DNA of 61,657 nucleotides from Actinomycetaceae bacterium (GTDB lineage Bacteria > Actinomycetota > Actinomycetes > Actinomycetales > Actinomycetaceae), in assembly GCA_030532245.1 (NCBI GenBank), contig JAUNLN010000011.1, forward strand, positions 1 through 61,657, written 5' to 3'. Positions 8,286 through 16,986 of the stretch are shown here, one piece after another (position 1 is the stretch's first letter; every line of letters starts with the position of its first letter). Below the pieces are notes generated by a model. The model saw only the letters and a list, made by a program, of their open reading frames with translations. It had not been told where the DNA came from and ran no database searches. The translations under genes and the position numbers were made by a program.

Positions 8286-8327
8286 AAAAAGATTTGGTGT
8301 TCGCAGGTGCGGGCACCAAATCTTTTT
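8286..8327. terminator. Bidirectional rho-independent terminator
   Basis: A perfect 14-bp stem, AAAAAGATTTGGTG (8286-8299) with CACCAAATCTTTTT (8314-8327), around a 14-nt loop. A/T tracts sit on both flanks, so it can end the permease operon on the plus strand. It can also end the spermidine-synthase-like gene converging from the other side. Confidence 0.85.
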
Positions 8328-8433
8328 GCTCTCCCTCCGTGCGGCTTACTCGTGCTCGCGCGCGAAGGCCCATTTAAATCGAGGAGGAGCCTTCACAGCT
8401 GCGCGCCCAGCTGCGGCGACATCTTGCCGACCC

Positions 8434-9357
8434 CTAGTTTTGTTCCAGGAGGATTGGGCGCGTCGTTCCCGCCCACCTCGCCGCCTCTGCCCGGTTTAGG
8501 TAGCGAGGAGGTATCGCCAGACGCCTGATGAGGCGCTGGAACTCTTTCCAGTGCTTCGAGATGTCAATCTCGCCGCCGGTAACGTCTACGCTGGCCGGCG
8601 TGGCAGGGGCGACCTCGGCATTGTCTTTGGCGACTTCGTCATTGCCGGACGATTCGGGCTTGTACGCCACGATCACAACGTTGCCTCGCCTGGATCCAGA
8701 AAGGATCGCGCCTTCACTCACAACGCTTACGTGCTCGAAGGCGTCAAGGGCTGCGGCAACGTCGGCTCTGGCATCGTCACCCTTGCCGTGCACGATGTTC
8801 ACGAGCAGTAGCCCGCCAGGCTTCAACACGTCGTATGCCTTGCGGTAGAACTCGAGAGAACGCAGCGGTCGCGGTGTTTGCGCTCCTGCGAAAACGTCGC
8901 GAACAATAACTTTGAAACGCTCACTTCGCATTGCGCTGAGCTGTTCCCACGCCTCACCCACGCGGATCTTCAGGTGGGGAGCGCGAGGTAGCGAAAACAG
9001 CTCGCGCATGGCCGTGGCAAGCTCACCGTTTAGCTCAACAACGGTCTGGGTGCTGCCGCGATGCAGGTGGTGCCAGGCGAGTGGGAGTGCGCAGGCGGCC
9101 CCTCCAAGGTGTAGTGCGAGTAGTTCCTCACCGGGCATGAACGCTTCGATGGCGGCGGTCATTTGCTGCATGTATTCAAACTCGAGGTCCGTCGGATCGA
9201 GTAGGTTTATACAAGAGGACTCGTAGGAGTCTAGGTACACGGTTGCAAGCTGCTGGTCGATACCAATTTCGACTTGCACCCCACCTGCTGTGAAGGTCAG
9301 ACCGTCACGTAGGGTAAAGGCTTTCTCAGTTTTTGAGGCGCCACGTTTTTTCGCCAT
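8434..9357 (-). CDS. Spermidine synthase-like SAM-binding protein
   Basis: A 307-aa protein with a Rossmann fold of the spermidine-synthase type. It has an N-terminal beta part (residues about 15-60), then LLALHLGGAACALPLAW as a modified SAM/dcSAM glycine loop, VVELNGELATAMRELF with the acidic ligand of strand 2, and VIVRDVFAG at strand 4. The usual GGG(D/E)G loop is replaced by LGGAACALP, so true polyamine synthesis is doubtful. These actinobacterial homologues are usually listed as spermidine synthase-like. The last about 70 residues are a tail without a recognised domain. A TAACGT box lies 7 nt before the ATG. It diverges from dinB with 32 nt between start codons. Confidence 0.8.
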   Translation of the reverse strand: MAKKRGASKTEKAFTLRDGLTFTAGGVQVEIGIDQQLATVYLDSYESSCINLLDPTDLEFEYMQQMTAAIEAFMPGEELLALHLGGAACALPLAWHHLHRGSTQTVVELNGELATAMRELFSLPRAPHLKIRVGEAWEQLSAMRSERFKVIVRDVFAGAQTPRPLRSLEFYRKAYDVLKPGGLLLVNIVHGKGDDARADVAAALDAFEHVSVVSEGAILSGSRRGNVVIVAYKPESSGNDEVAKDNAEVAPATPASVDVTGGEIDISKHWKEFQRLIRRLAIPPRYLNRAEAARWAGTTRPILLEQN

Positions 9358-9389
9358 GACCTAGACGTTACAGCATTTGAGGGAGGGAC

Positions 9390-10640
9390 ATGTCCAAGGC
9401 TCCACGCTCACGCGCCGCGAAGCGCGATTGGGGAAGCAACGATGAGGGGTGCAACGTGTTGCACGTGGACATGGACTCATTCTTTGCACTCGTTGAGGCA
9501 AACGAAGACCCGAGTTTGAGGGGCAAGCCCTTGATCGTAGGAGGCATGGGGCGCGGCGTCGTTACGAGTGCAACCTACGACGTGCGTGCGCTTGGCGTGC
9601 ATGCGGGCATGCCTATGTCTCAGGCGCGAAGGCGCGCGCCTCACGCGATCGTCGTGTCGAGCCGCAAAGGAATTTATTCGGTGTATTCGAAGCGAGTGAT
9701 GGACATCCTGCACTCGATCACTCCCGCGGTTGAGCAGATAAGTATCGATGAGGCGTTTCTCGATGTTGCAGGTTCGATTAGGCGCCTTGGCCGACCGACC
9801 GAAATCGCTGAGCTTATCCGAAAGAGGGTCAGTGAGGAGGTTGGCCTCATCGCATCGGTGGGGATCGCGGGCGTGAAGTCGGTTGCGAAAATTGCTTCGA
9901 GTCACGCGAAGCCAGATGGGGTGCTACTCGTACCGGTCGACCGCACGGTTGACTTCCTGCACACGCTACCCGTTGGAGCGCTGTGGGGTGTGGGAGGGCG
10001 GACTGCTGAGATCCTCTCCACGAACGGTATAGACACGGTCGAAGACCTCGCGCACTATTCGCTAACGCGCCTCGACAAGCTTCTCGGCGTCGCGTCTTCG
10101 AGGCGCCTGCACGATCTCGCGTGGGGTATAGATCCGCGCAAGGTGTCGCCCGCACGCCCGGAAAAATCGTTCGGGGCGGAGACGACATTCGATGAGAACG
10201 TGTTTGAAATGTCGAAACTGGAGCAGGTTCTGCTCGGGCAGGCGCACGACACCGCAAGGCGCCTTAGAGAATCTGACCTCGTTAGTTGGACGGTTTCGAT
10301 CAAGGTGCGTGCGGCTGATTTTCACACGGTTACGCGCTCTAAAACGCTATCCAGCCCGACGGATACGGGGAACACGATCGCTAGAGTGGCGCGCGAGCTT
10401 TTACGCGCCTACGGCCTTCCTAAAGGGGGCGTGCGCCTGATCGGGCTTCGAGCGGAGAACCTCCAAGACAGGGCGCAGGGCATCATGGTTCCACTTGACG
10501 ACGACGGCCGCCTGATTAGCGCGGAGCGAACGATGGACGAGGTTAAACAAAGGTTCGGAAAAGCAGCGCTACGCCCAGCGAGTCTTATCAAAAAGCCTGA
10601 GAACTCAAAGGAAACGCAGGGTGGAGACGGGTCGGCGTAG
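9390..10640 (+). CDS. dinB: DNA polymerase IV
   Basis: A 416-aa Y-family translesion polymerase. Catalytic motifs are intact: VLHVDMDSFFALVEANEDP (first metal-binding Asp) and SIDEAFLDVAGS (Asp-Glu pair). It also has YSVYSKRVMDIL in the fingers, helix-hairpin-helix LWGVGGRTAEIL and a little-finger domain from about residue 255. The start ATG 9390 follows GAGGGAGGGAC. No TCGAAC-N4-GTTCGA LexA box is visible upstream, unlike the mutasome genes in this window, so DinB may not be SOS-controlled here. No clear C-terminal QxxLF clamp motif was seen. Confidence 0.95.
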   Translation: MSKAPRSRAAKRDWGSNDEGCNVLHVDMDSFFALVEANEDPSLRGKPLIVGGMGRGVVTSATYDVRALGVHAGMPMSQARRRAPHAIVVSSRKGIYSVYSKRVMDILHSITPAVEQISIDEAFLDVAGSIRRLGRPTEIAELIRKRVSEEVGLIASVGIAGVKSVAKIASSHAKPDGVLLVPVDRTVDFLHTLPVGALWGVGGRTAEILSTNGIDTVEDLAHYSLTRLDKLLGVASSRRLHDLAWGIDPRKVSPARPEKSFGAETTFDENVFEMSKLEQVLLGQAHDTARRLRESDLVSWTVSIKVRAADFHTVTRSKTLSSPTDTGNTIARVARELLRAYGLPKGGVRLIGLRAENLQDRAQGIMVPLDDDGRLISAERTMDEVKQRFGKAALRPASLIKKPENSKETQGGDGSA

Positions 10641-10748
10641 CAGGTGGGGTGCGCCCCGTGTTTGAAATCCGGTTAGTAAATGAGTGCGGCACACTTTAGG
10701 ATAGGAACTACAAAGACGTAAATACACGCGATGGTACGGAGGTGAAAA

Positions 10749-11126
10749 GTGGCACTTTCAGAACAGGAACGTCAGATCCTAGAGCAGATGGAGCGCGAGC
10801 TTCGCATTCAGGATCCGGAGCTTGCTTCGACCATGTCGGCGCAACCTGTGCGCACGCCGCGTACTAATCGCAAGGCTTACTCGCCTCGCCGCGTTGCAAC
10901 GGGCATCGTCATAGCCGTAGTTGGTTTGATCTTCCCACTGGTCGGCATTTCTAGTGGAATCACCTGGTTGGCGGTGCTCCTCGGAGTCGTCGGATTCGGG
11001 CTCATGCTGGTCGGCATCCTTATGATTACGATCCCGACGGAATCCAGAGGGGTTGCTAAGCAGTCGCAGCCAAGGGGCGGCTTCATGGAACGCCAACAGC
11101 AAAAATGGGATGAGCGTAACCGATAG
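10749..11126 (+). CDS. DUF3040 membrane protein
   Basis: A 125-aa small actinobacterial membrane protein. The N-terminus MALSEQERQILEQMERELR is the DUF3040 hallmark. It is followed by a basic segment and two adjacent membrane helices (about residues 50-98), then a polar basic tail. Start is GTG 10749 with an excellent GGAGGTGA ribosome site. Function is unknown; in other actinobacteria the family often sits near cell-division genes, which is not the case here. A terminator follows. Confidence 0.88.
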   Translation: MALSEQERQILEQMERELRIQDPELASTMSAQPVRTPRTNRKAYSPRRVATGIVIAVVGLIFPLVGISSGITWLAVLLGVVGFGLMLVGILMITIPTESRGVAKQSQPRGGFMERQQQKWDERNR

Positions 11127-11152
11127 GTAGCTATCCTGAGCAGCTTTTATAG

Positions 11153-11182
11153 AACGGGCAACCACTTCGGCGGTTGCCCGTT
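11153..11182 (+). terminator. Terminator after the DUF3040 gene
   Basis: A perfect 11-bp stem AACGGGCAACC (11153-11163) with GGTTGCCCGTT (11172-11182) and an 8-nt loop, followed by TCATTTGTG. Confidence 0.75.
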
Positions 11183-11226
11183 TCATTTGTGTAGCCGTCT
11201 ACTGCGGCTAAAAGTAGGCGTAAAAA

Positions 11227-11255
11227 TAAGGCGCGGGATTTGCTCCCGCGCCTTA
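11227..11255 (-). terminator. Terminator of glgC
   Basis: A perfect 12-bp stem TAAGGCGCGGGA (11227-11238) with TCCCGCGCCTTA (11244-11255). On the minus strand it is followed by TTTTTA, 12 nt after the glgC stop. Confidence 0.85.
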
Positions 11256-11267
11256 CCTTATGAGCTG

Positions 11268-12503
11268 TTAGTCTCGCTTGATCACGAAGCCCTTGGGCAC
11301 AACGGTGATGCCCGAGTCCGTGACGGTGAGGCCGCGTGCACGGTCGTGGTCGAGGTTCACGCCAACTTCGGCGCCATCTTCCACGATCACGTTCTTATCG
11401 AGGATCGCCTTGGAGACGATCGCGTTGCGTCCGATGCGGCACCCGTTCATCACTACCGAGTCGAGGATGCGCGCCCACGAGTGTACGTAAACGCCGGGGG
11501 AGAGCACCGAGTGAATGACTTCACCACCGGAGATGATGACGCCGGGGGAGATGAACGAGTCGAGCGCGTGGCCAAGACGGCTCGTTTCGGAGTACACGAA
11601 CTTCGCGGGGGGAAGGTGACCGGGGATAGCTGTGAGCGTCGGCCAGTCCAGGTTGTAAAGGTTGAAGATCGGGTGGATCGAAATGAGGTCCATGTTCGCG
11701 TCGTAGAACGCGTCGAGGGTACCTACGTCGCGCCAGTAGTCGCGGTCGCGTTCGGTCGAGCCGGGTACGACGTTGTCCTTGAAGTCGTAGACGCCGCAGC
11801 CGCCGTTCTTCACGAACCAGGGGACGAGGTCGCCGCCCATGTCGTGCTTCGAATTCTCGTTTGCCGCGTCTTCACGCAGTGCCTTGACGAGATCCTCTGT
11901 TGTAAACACGTAGTTGCCCATGGAGGCAAGGAAGGAGTTCGGATCATCGGGGAGGCCTTCAGTTGTGGCGGGCTTCTCGATGAACTCCGTGATGCAACCG
12001 TTTTCCGCCTTGATCACGCCGAAGGAGGGGGAAAGCTCGAGGGGCTGACGGATGCCAGCTACCGTACAGGGCAGGCCGGAGGCGATGTGGTGGTCGACCA
12101 TCTGGGAGAAGTCCATGCGGTAGATGTTGTCAGCGCCGACGATTACGACGTAGTCGGGCTTCTCATCTTCGATCGTGTTGAGCGACTGGTAGATCGCGTC
12201 TGCCGAGCCCTGGTACCAGTGCTGTCCGTGCCTTTGCTGTGCGGGTACGGAGGCAATGTAGTTGCCCAGAAGCGTCGACATGCGCCACGTCTTCGTGATG
12301 TGGCGGTCTAGCGAGTGAGACTTGTACTGGGTTAGTACAACGACGCGCAGGTAGCCGGAGTTTACGATGTTTGAGAGAGCGAAGTCGATGAGACGGAAAT
12401 GGCCACCGAATGGTACAGCGGGTTTTGCCCGATCGTCAGTTAGGGGACGAAGCCTACTGCCAGCACCACCGGCGAGAACAATTGCAAGTACGTGTTTACT
12501 CAT
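11268..12503 (-). CDS. glgC: Glucose-1-phosphate adenylyltransferase
   Basis: A 411-aa ADP-glucose pyrophosphorylase, the committed step of glycogen synthesis (glucose 1-phosphate + ATP to ADP-glucose). The N-terminal nucleotidyltransferase signature is [20 protein letters not shown], and FIEKP is the sugar-phosphate lysine motif. The C-terminal left-handed beta-helix (about 290-411) contains [17 protein letters not shown]. Start ATG 12503 lies exactly 6 nt after a TAATCT box, suggesting a leaderless mRNA. It is divergent from the glycogen synthase gene with 111 nt between, the usual actinobacterial arrangement. Confidence 0.96.
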   Translation of the reverse strand: MSKHVLAIVLAGGAGSRLRPLTDDRAKPAVPFGGHFRLIDFALSNIVNSGYLRVVVLTQYKSHSLDRHITKTWRMSTLLGNYIASVPAQQRHGQHWYQGSADAIYQSLNTIEDEKPDYVVIVGADNIYRMDFSQMVDHHIASGLPCTVAGIRQPLELSPSFGVIKAENGCITEFIEKPATTEGLPDDPNSFLASMGNYVFTTEDLVKALREDAANENSKHDMGGDLVPWFVKNGGCGVYDFKDNVVPGSTERDRDYWRDVGTLDAFYDANMDLISIHPIFNLYNLDWPTLTAIPGHLPPAKFVYSETSRLGHALDSFISPGVIISGGEVIHSVLSPGVYVHSWARILDSVVMNGCRIGRNAIVSKAILDKNVIVEDGAEVGVNLDHDRARGLTVTDSGITVVPKGFVIKRD

Positions 12504-12509
12504 ACCTAA

Positions 12510-12515
12510 AGATTA
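12510..12515 (-). promoter_or_regulatory. Leaderless-type -10 box of glgC
   Basis: TAATCT on the minus strand, then TTAGGT, then the ATG. This TANNNT-N6-start layout predicts transcription beginning at the start codon. No Shine-Dalgarno is seen. Confidence 0.55.
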
Positions 12516-12614
12516 GCTGTGACGAACGCGTCTCGTCAGCACAATCGCTCCGATAATGTTAATACTGCGGAAGTTGTTCCACGCTTAATCGTTTGTTTAG
12601 AGGATGGATAAGTA

Positions 12615-13841
12615 ATGCGAGTTGATCTGCTAACCCGAGAGTATCCGCCGAATATTTACGGTGGTGCTGGCGTTCACGTGAACGAGTTGGCTAGGGTTTT
12701 GCGCTCCCTAGTGGATGTTCGTGTTCACGCGTTCGAGGGTCCTAGGATTCCGGGCGAGCCAGGTGGTGAAGAGGGAGTTACGGGCTACGACTATTTGCCT
12801 GAACTTGCCGGAGCGAATGCAGCTCTTCGCACGTTTGGTGTGGACCTCCAGATGGCGGACGCTATCGGTGGAACCGATATTGTCCACTCGCACACCTGGT
12901 ACGCAAACCTTGGTGGTCACCTTGGCAAGCTCCTCCACGAGGTGCCTCACGTGATTTCCGCGCACTCTCTTGAGCCTTTGCGTCCGTGGAAGAAGGAGCA
13001 GCTGGGCGGTGGCTACAACCTGTCGTCTTGGGCTGAGAAGACGGCGTATGAGGGTGCTGACGGTATTGTCGCGGTCTCGAACGGTATGCGCGACGACATT
13101 TTGCGCTCCTACCCGGCGATTGACCCGGATAAGGTGCAGGTGATCCACAACGGTATTGATCTTTCGGATTGGGCGAAGCCGACCACGGATGAGCAGAAGG
13201 AAGCTGCCGCGGCCACGCTCGCGAGGTTCGGTATCGACCCGGATATTCCGACGGTTGCTTTCGTTGGCCGTATTACGCGTCAGAAGGGCCTGCCGCACCT
13301 GCTTCGCGCACTGCGTGATATTCCGAAGGATTCGCAGATTGTTCTTTGTGCGGGCGCGCCCGACACGAAGGAGATCATGAATGAGGTTGAGGGCCTTGTC
13401 GATGAGCTTCGCGAGGAACGAGACGGCGTCTTCTGGATTACGGAGATGCTTCCAAGGCCCGAGCTGGTGGCGATCTTGGATGCGGCAACCGTGTTCGTGA
13501 CGCCTTCGATCTACGAGCCGCTTGGCATCGTGAACCTTGAGGCGATGGCTGTGAACCTCCCGGTTGTGGGCACGGCTACGGGTGGTATTCCGGATGTGAT
13601 CGTGGATGGTGAAACCGGCTTCCTCGTGCCGATCGAGCAGATGCAAGACGGCACCGGCACGCCGCTTAAGCCGGAGCAGTTCCACCACGATTTGGCTGAG
13701 AGGCTGACGAAGCTCCTGGAGGATCCGGCTCTGGCTGCGAAGATGGGCGAGGCGGGCAGGCGCCGCGTCGAGGAGCAGTTCGCTTGGAGCACGATCGGCG
13801 AGCGCACCGTGGAGTTTTACAACCACATTTTGCAGGGTTAA
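12615..13841 (+). CDS. glgA: Glycogen synthase (GT4 type)
   Basis: A 408-aa GT-B glycosyltransferase of family GT4, the actinobacterial glycogen synthase (GlgA/GlgM) type, much shorter than GT5 GlgA. N-terminal donor-side loop YGGAGVHVNELARVL, middle VIHNGIDLSDW, and C-terminal nucleotide-sugar motif PSIYEPLGIVNLEAMA with the paired Glu residues. It probably uses ADP-glucose from GlgC to extend an alpha-1,4-glucan or to make maltose 1-phosphate as GlgM does; the sequence does not separate the two. Start ATG 12615 follows GAGGATGG. A strong terminator follows. Confidence 0.93.
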   Translation: MRVDLLTREYPPNIYGGAGVHVNELARVLRSLVDVRVHAFEGPRIPGEPGGEEGVTGYDYLPELAGANAALRTFGVDLQMADAIGGTDIVHSHTWYANLGGHLGKLLHEVPHVISAHSLEPLRPWKKEQLGGGYNLSSWAEKTAYEGADGIVAVSNGMRDDILRSYPAIDPDKVQVIHNGIDLSDWAKPTTDEQKEAAAATLARFGIDPDIPTVAFVGRITRQKGLPHLLRALRDIPKDSQIVLCAGAPDTKEIMNEVEGLVDELREERDGVFWITEMLPRPELVAILDAATVFVTPSIYEPLGIVNLEAMAVNLPVVGTATGGIPDVIVDGETGFLVPIEQMQDGTGTPLKPEQFHHDLAERLTKLLEDPALAAKMGEAGRRRVEEQFAWSTIGERTVEFYNHILQG

Positions 13842-13849
13842 TGATCCGT

Positions 13850-13887
13850 TGCCCGGGCCGGTCAAATTGGCTGGCCCGGGCATTTTT
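13850..13887 (+). terminator. Terminator of glgA
   Basis: Stem TGCCCGGGCC (13850-13859) with GGCCCGGGCA (13873-13882), then a run of five T. It lies 8 nt after the glgA stop. Confidence 0.9.
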
Positions 13888-13926
13888 GTGCGGCGACTGT
13901 AGGCGCACCAAGGTAGGATTTGGTTT

Positions 13927-14727
13927 ATGGAACACGTAGTGAAGTTGCGAAATGTCGGAGTTAGTAGAGATGGCCAGCCGATCCTGAAGGACGTTTCATG
14001 GACGGTCGATCAGGGTCAAAACTGGGTTATTTTGGGCCCGAATGGGGCTGGAAAAACCACGTTGGTTAATCTTTTGACCGGCCGCGTTTTCCCTTCTTAT
14101 TCCAAGGAAAAACCGCACACTGCGAAGGTTCTTGACTATCGGCTTGGGCGCGTAGACCTAACGGAGTTGCGCACTATTGTCGGTGTTTCTAGCTCGGGCC
14201 AGCAGCATTTGGTTGCGGGTCGTCTGCCGGTTGTCGACCTTTTGTTGTCGGCGCTTTACGGCAAGATTTTCAGGGGTCGAGACGAGTATGAGGAGCAGGA
14301 TTTCCGCCGCGCTTCAGACTTGCTTCACATCATGGGTGTGGGGCACTTGGCCGAGAGGCGTTTTGAGACCCTGTCGGAGGGTGAGCGCCAGCGGGTTCTG
14401 ATCTGTCGAGCACTCATGACGGATCCTGAGATTCTCATTCTCGACGAGCCGACCGCGGGCTTGGATATGGGCGCGCGCGAGCTGTTGATTATGGCGCTTG
14501 AGGAGATCGGCAAGGATAAGAATGCGCCCGTGATGGTTCTTGTGACGCACCACGTTGAGGAGATTCCGCGCGGCTTCACGCACGCGGCCCTCATGAATGG
14601 TGGTTCGATCACCGCTGCCGGTCCGATTAATGATGTATTGGTTGATGACGTCGTCTCGTCCACGTTCGGCTTGCCCCTCAAGGTCACTTTGAGCGAGGGC
14701 CGCTGGAGCGCGCGTGCAGAGTACTGA
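13927..14727 (+). CDS. ABC transporter ATP-binding protein (ModF/YlmA-like)
   Basis: A 266-aa single ATPase domain. Walker A GPNGAGKTT, signature LSEGERQRVLICRAL, Walker B EILILDEPTAGLD and the switch His in LVTHHVEEI are intact. The Q-loop region GVSSSGQQHLVAGRLP resembles ModF/YlmA-type ATPases rather than a typical importer. No permease lies next to it; the next genes are NfeD and an SPFH protein, so the partner is unknown. ATG 13927 follows a TAGGAT box at a distance of 7 nt and lacks a strong ribosome site. Confidence 0.85.
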   Translation: MEHVVKLRNVGVSRDGQPILKDVSWTVDQGQNWVILGPNGAGKTTLVNLLTGRVFPSYSKEKPHTAKVLDYRLGRVDLTELRTIVGVSSSGQQHLVAGRLPVVDLLLSALYGKIFRGRDEYEEQDFRRASDLLHIMGVGHLAERRFETLSEGERQRVLICRALMTDPEILILDEPTAGLDMGARELLIMALEEIGKDKNAPVMVLVTHHVEEIPRGFTHAALMNGGSITAAGPINDVLVDDVVSSTFGLPLKVTLSEGRWSARAEY

Positions 14728-14748
14728 GTCATCTGGAGAAGAGGTCTA

Positions 14749-15189
14749 ATGAGTCTTGGGTGGTGGCTGGTTATCGCCCTGGCACTTGGGATCACTGAGG
14801 TTTTAACGGTAAATCTGATCTTTGTGAACCTGGGGCTTGCAGCCGTTGTGGCCGGTTTGGTTGCTCTGCTTGGTTTCGGGCTCCTCGCTCAGATTATTGC
14901 TTTTTGTATTGCGGCACTTTTGCTGTTGGTTCTGGTTCGTCCGTGGGGTAAGGCGTTTTTGGCAAAACGAACGCCGAATATTCAGACGAACGCGCAGGGT
15001 CTGATTGGTAAGAACGCTGTTGTGCTTGAGACCGTGGATGTGCATGATGGTCGCGTGCGCCTAGATGGCGAAGTGTGGTCCGCTCGCACTCAGGGAATCG
15101 AGATTCCGAAGGGCATGAATGTTGTCGTTCTAGAGATTGATGGAGCCACGGCGATCGTGGCTCCCGCTATGCCTGAACAGGTGGGTTAA
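14749..15189 (+). CDS. NfeD-like membrane protein
   Basis: A 146-aa protein with three or four closely spaced membrane helices in residues 1-65, a cytoplasmic basic stretch and a C-terminal OB-fold (about 83-140: GLIGKNAVVLETVDVHDGRV). This is the short NfeD form without a protease domain. NfeD proteins pair with SPFH/stomatin proteins, and the next gene starts 2 nt after this stop. The pair probably forms a membrane microdomain scaffold. Confidence 0.85.
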   Translation: MSLGWWLVIALALGITEVLTVNLIFVNLGLAAVVAGLVALLGFGLLAQIIAFCIAALLLLVLVRPWGKAFLAKRTPNIQTNAQGLIGKNAVVLETVDVHDGRVRLDGEVWSARTQGIEIPKGMNVVVLEIDGATAIVAPAMPEQVG

Positions 15190-15191
15190 TA

Positions 15192-16070
15192 ATGGATTTT
15201 TCGGGCTTAATTGCACTTGTTTTACTAGTTTTCGTGATCGCGATTGTGGTTCGATCCATTAGGATCGTCCCGCAGTCTCGCGCGCTCGTGGTGGAGCGTC
15301 TGGGTAAGTTCCACACGGTGATGTTCGCAGGCCTGCACCTGATTGTGCCGTTTGTGGATCGCGTTGCGGCGCAGGTTGATCTTCGCGAGCAGGTCACGTC
15401 GTTCCCGCCTCAGCCGGTGATTACGGCCGACAACGTGGTGGTGTCGATCGACTCGGTCATTTACTACCAGGTGAATGACCCGCGCGATGCTACGTATGAG
15501 ATTGCGAATTTCATTTCCGCTATCGAGCAGCTAACTGTTACCACGCTTCGTAACGTGATTGGTTCGCTTGATCTTGAGCAGACTTTGACGTCTCGCGACG
15601 ACATTAACTCGCGTCTTCGCGGCGTTCTTGATGAGGCGACCGGCCGCTGGGGTATTCGCGTTAATCGTGTTGAGTTGAAGGCTATTGATCCGCCGCCATC
15701 GATCCAGCAGGCGATGGAGCAGCAGCTTCGCGCTGAGCGCGATAAGCGCGCCGCTATTTTGACTGCTGAGGGTGTTCGCCAGTCGAAGATTCTTCAGGCT
15801 GAGGGCGAGAAGCAGTCGGAGATTCTTCGTGCGGAGGGTATTGCTCAGTCGATGATCCTTCAGGCTGAGGGTGAGGCTCGCGCTATCGGCCAGGTGTTTG
15901 ACGCTATTCACGCGGGCGACGCTGATCCGAAGCTTCTTGCGTACAAGTACATTGAGATGCTTCCGAAGCTGTCCGAGGGTCAGGGTTCGAAGGTTTGGGT
16001 TGTCCCGACTGAACTGACTGCCGCACTCCAGTCGATTTCTGACGGCTTCAAGGGCACGACCGAAAAGTAG
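15192..16070 (+). CDS. SPFH/Band 7 (stomatin/QmcA-like) protein
   Basis: A 292-aa protein with one N-terminal membrane anchor (LIALVLLVFVIAIVVRSI). The SPFH domain begins at IVPQSRALVVERLGKFH. A long coiled coil (about 165-225) with repeated SKILQAEGEKQSEILRAEG units mediates oligomerisation. Immediately downstream of NfeD, matching the usual stomatin-NfeD operon. Likely forms a ring-like membrane scaffold affecting membrane protein quality control; the role is known only for the family. Confidence 0.92.
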   Translation: MDFSGLIALVLLVFVIAIVVRSIRIVPQSRALVVERLGKFHTVMFAGLHLIVPFVDRVAAQVDLREQVTSFPPQPVITADNVVVSIDSVIYYQVNDPRDATYEIANFISAIEQLTVTTLRNVIGSLDLEQTLTSRDDINSRLRGVLDEATGRWGIRVNRVELKAIDPPPSIQQAMEQQLRAERDKRAAILTAEGVRQSKILQAEGEKQSEILRAEGIAQSMILQAEGEARAIGQVFDAIHAGDADPKLLAYKYIEMLPKLSEGQGSKVWVVPTELTAALQSISDGFKGTTEK

Positions 16071-16079
16071 GGGATAGGT

Positions 16080-16787
16080 ATGCGTCTCGTTTTGGTGCGT
16101 CACGGTCAGACCGTTTCGAATACGCTGCATGCGCTCGATACGGCGATGCCGGGTGCGGAGCTTGATGAGGAGGGGCTTGCGCAGGCAGAGGAGCTCGCGC
16201 AGAATTTTGAGCGCCTCGTGGGTGGTAAGCCTTCGGTGCTTTACGTTTCGCCTCTTACTCGCACGCAGCAGACGGCGAGGCCGCTTGCGGAAAAATATGG
16301 CCTCGAGCCGATCATCCGTGAGGGCGTTCGTGAGGTGATTGCTGGCGATATCGAGATGTCGACGACGCCTGAGGACGTGCGCACGTATATGAGGACCTTC
16401 ATCGCGTGGGTTGAGGGTGATCTGGATGTGCGGATGCCGGGTGCGCAGAATGGTCATGAGACGCTTGCGCGCACGCGTGAGGTGCTGGATGAGGCTCTTT
16501 CTAACGCTCGCGAGACGATTGGTGAGGACGCGATTGTCGTGGTTGTAGCGCACGGTGCTATTAGTCGCGTGATCGCATCTAGCCTGTCTGCTGATATTGA
16601 GACGGAACTCGTGTCGAGGTATCCGATGGACAATACGGGCACGACGGTACTTGAGTGGGTGGGCGGCGATGAGCCGTGGTTCTCCGATAGGTCCTTGTGG
16701 CGTGCGCTCACCTGGTCGGACAAGCCTATTGATGCGTACGAGCTGACGGGTGAGCGCGTCGAACCCGTTGAGTCGAAGGTTCGCTGA
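16080..16787 (+). CDS. Histidine phosphatase family protein (phosphoglycerate mutase-like)
   Basis: A 235-aa protein with the RHG motif LVLVRHGQTVSN near the N-terminus (phosphorylated His), SPLTRTQQTARPLAE, the acidic E in IREGVRE and the second His in VVAHGAISR. Small-molecule phosphatases and broad-specificity mutases share this fold; the substrate is not evident. It follows the SPFH gene by 9 nt with GGGGATAGG as ribosome site, so it is the last gene of this operon. A hairpin follows. Confidence 0.88.
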   Translation: MRLVLVRHGQTVSNTLHALDTAMPGAELDEEGLAQAEELAQNFERLVGGKPSVLYVSPLTRTQQTARPLAEKYGLEPIIREGVREVIAGDIEMSTTPEDVRTYMRTFIAWVEGDLDVRMPGAQNGHETLARTREVLDEALSNARETIGEDAIVVVVAHGAISRVIASSLSADIETELVSRYPMDNTGTTVLEWVGGDEPWFSDRSLWRALTWSDKPIDAYELTGERVEPVESKVR

Positions 16788-16846
16788 ACGTGCTGAACTG
16801 ATAGGGCCTGTGGTCGCAATCAGACTCAGGCGCATGGCGTAAGAAA

Positions 16847-16875
16847 TGCGGTGTGGGAGTGAATCCCACACCGCA
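16847..16875. terminator. Hairpin downstream of the histidine phosphatase
   Basis: A perfect 12-bp stem TGCGGTGTGGGA (16847-16858) with TCCCACACCGCA (16864-16875) and a 5-nt loop. U-tracts are modest on both sides (TTGTCT on plus, TTTCTT on minus), so it may serve both converging units. Confidence 0.7.
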
Positions 16876-16986
16876 TTGTCTATGTTCAGCCTTGGTTAGG
16901 AGGGCTTGGATCCCTAGTTGGAGCGCTTTTCGAATGGCTTTCGACTGACGGCCTCAGGCGAGGCTCGCGCGCCCGTGTAAGCGCGT

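Noticed and set aside
9358-9389. LexA box before dinB
   Set aside because: No TCGAAC or GTTCGA half-sites in the short divergent spacer.
11187-12311. 374-codon plus-strand frame opposite glgC
   Set aside because: Starts within the two terminator hairpins region and mirrors glgC; a Val/Asp-rich shadow.
15531-16871. 446-codon minus-strand frame opposite the SPFH and histidine phosphatase genes
   Set aside because: Spans two convincing plus-strand genes, is Arg/Leu/Asn-rich and has no ribosome site; a shadow frame.
16788-16986. Possible gene in the spacer after the histidine phosphatase
   Set aside because: No start with ribosome site; only a terminator hairpin is supported.
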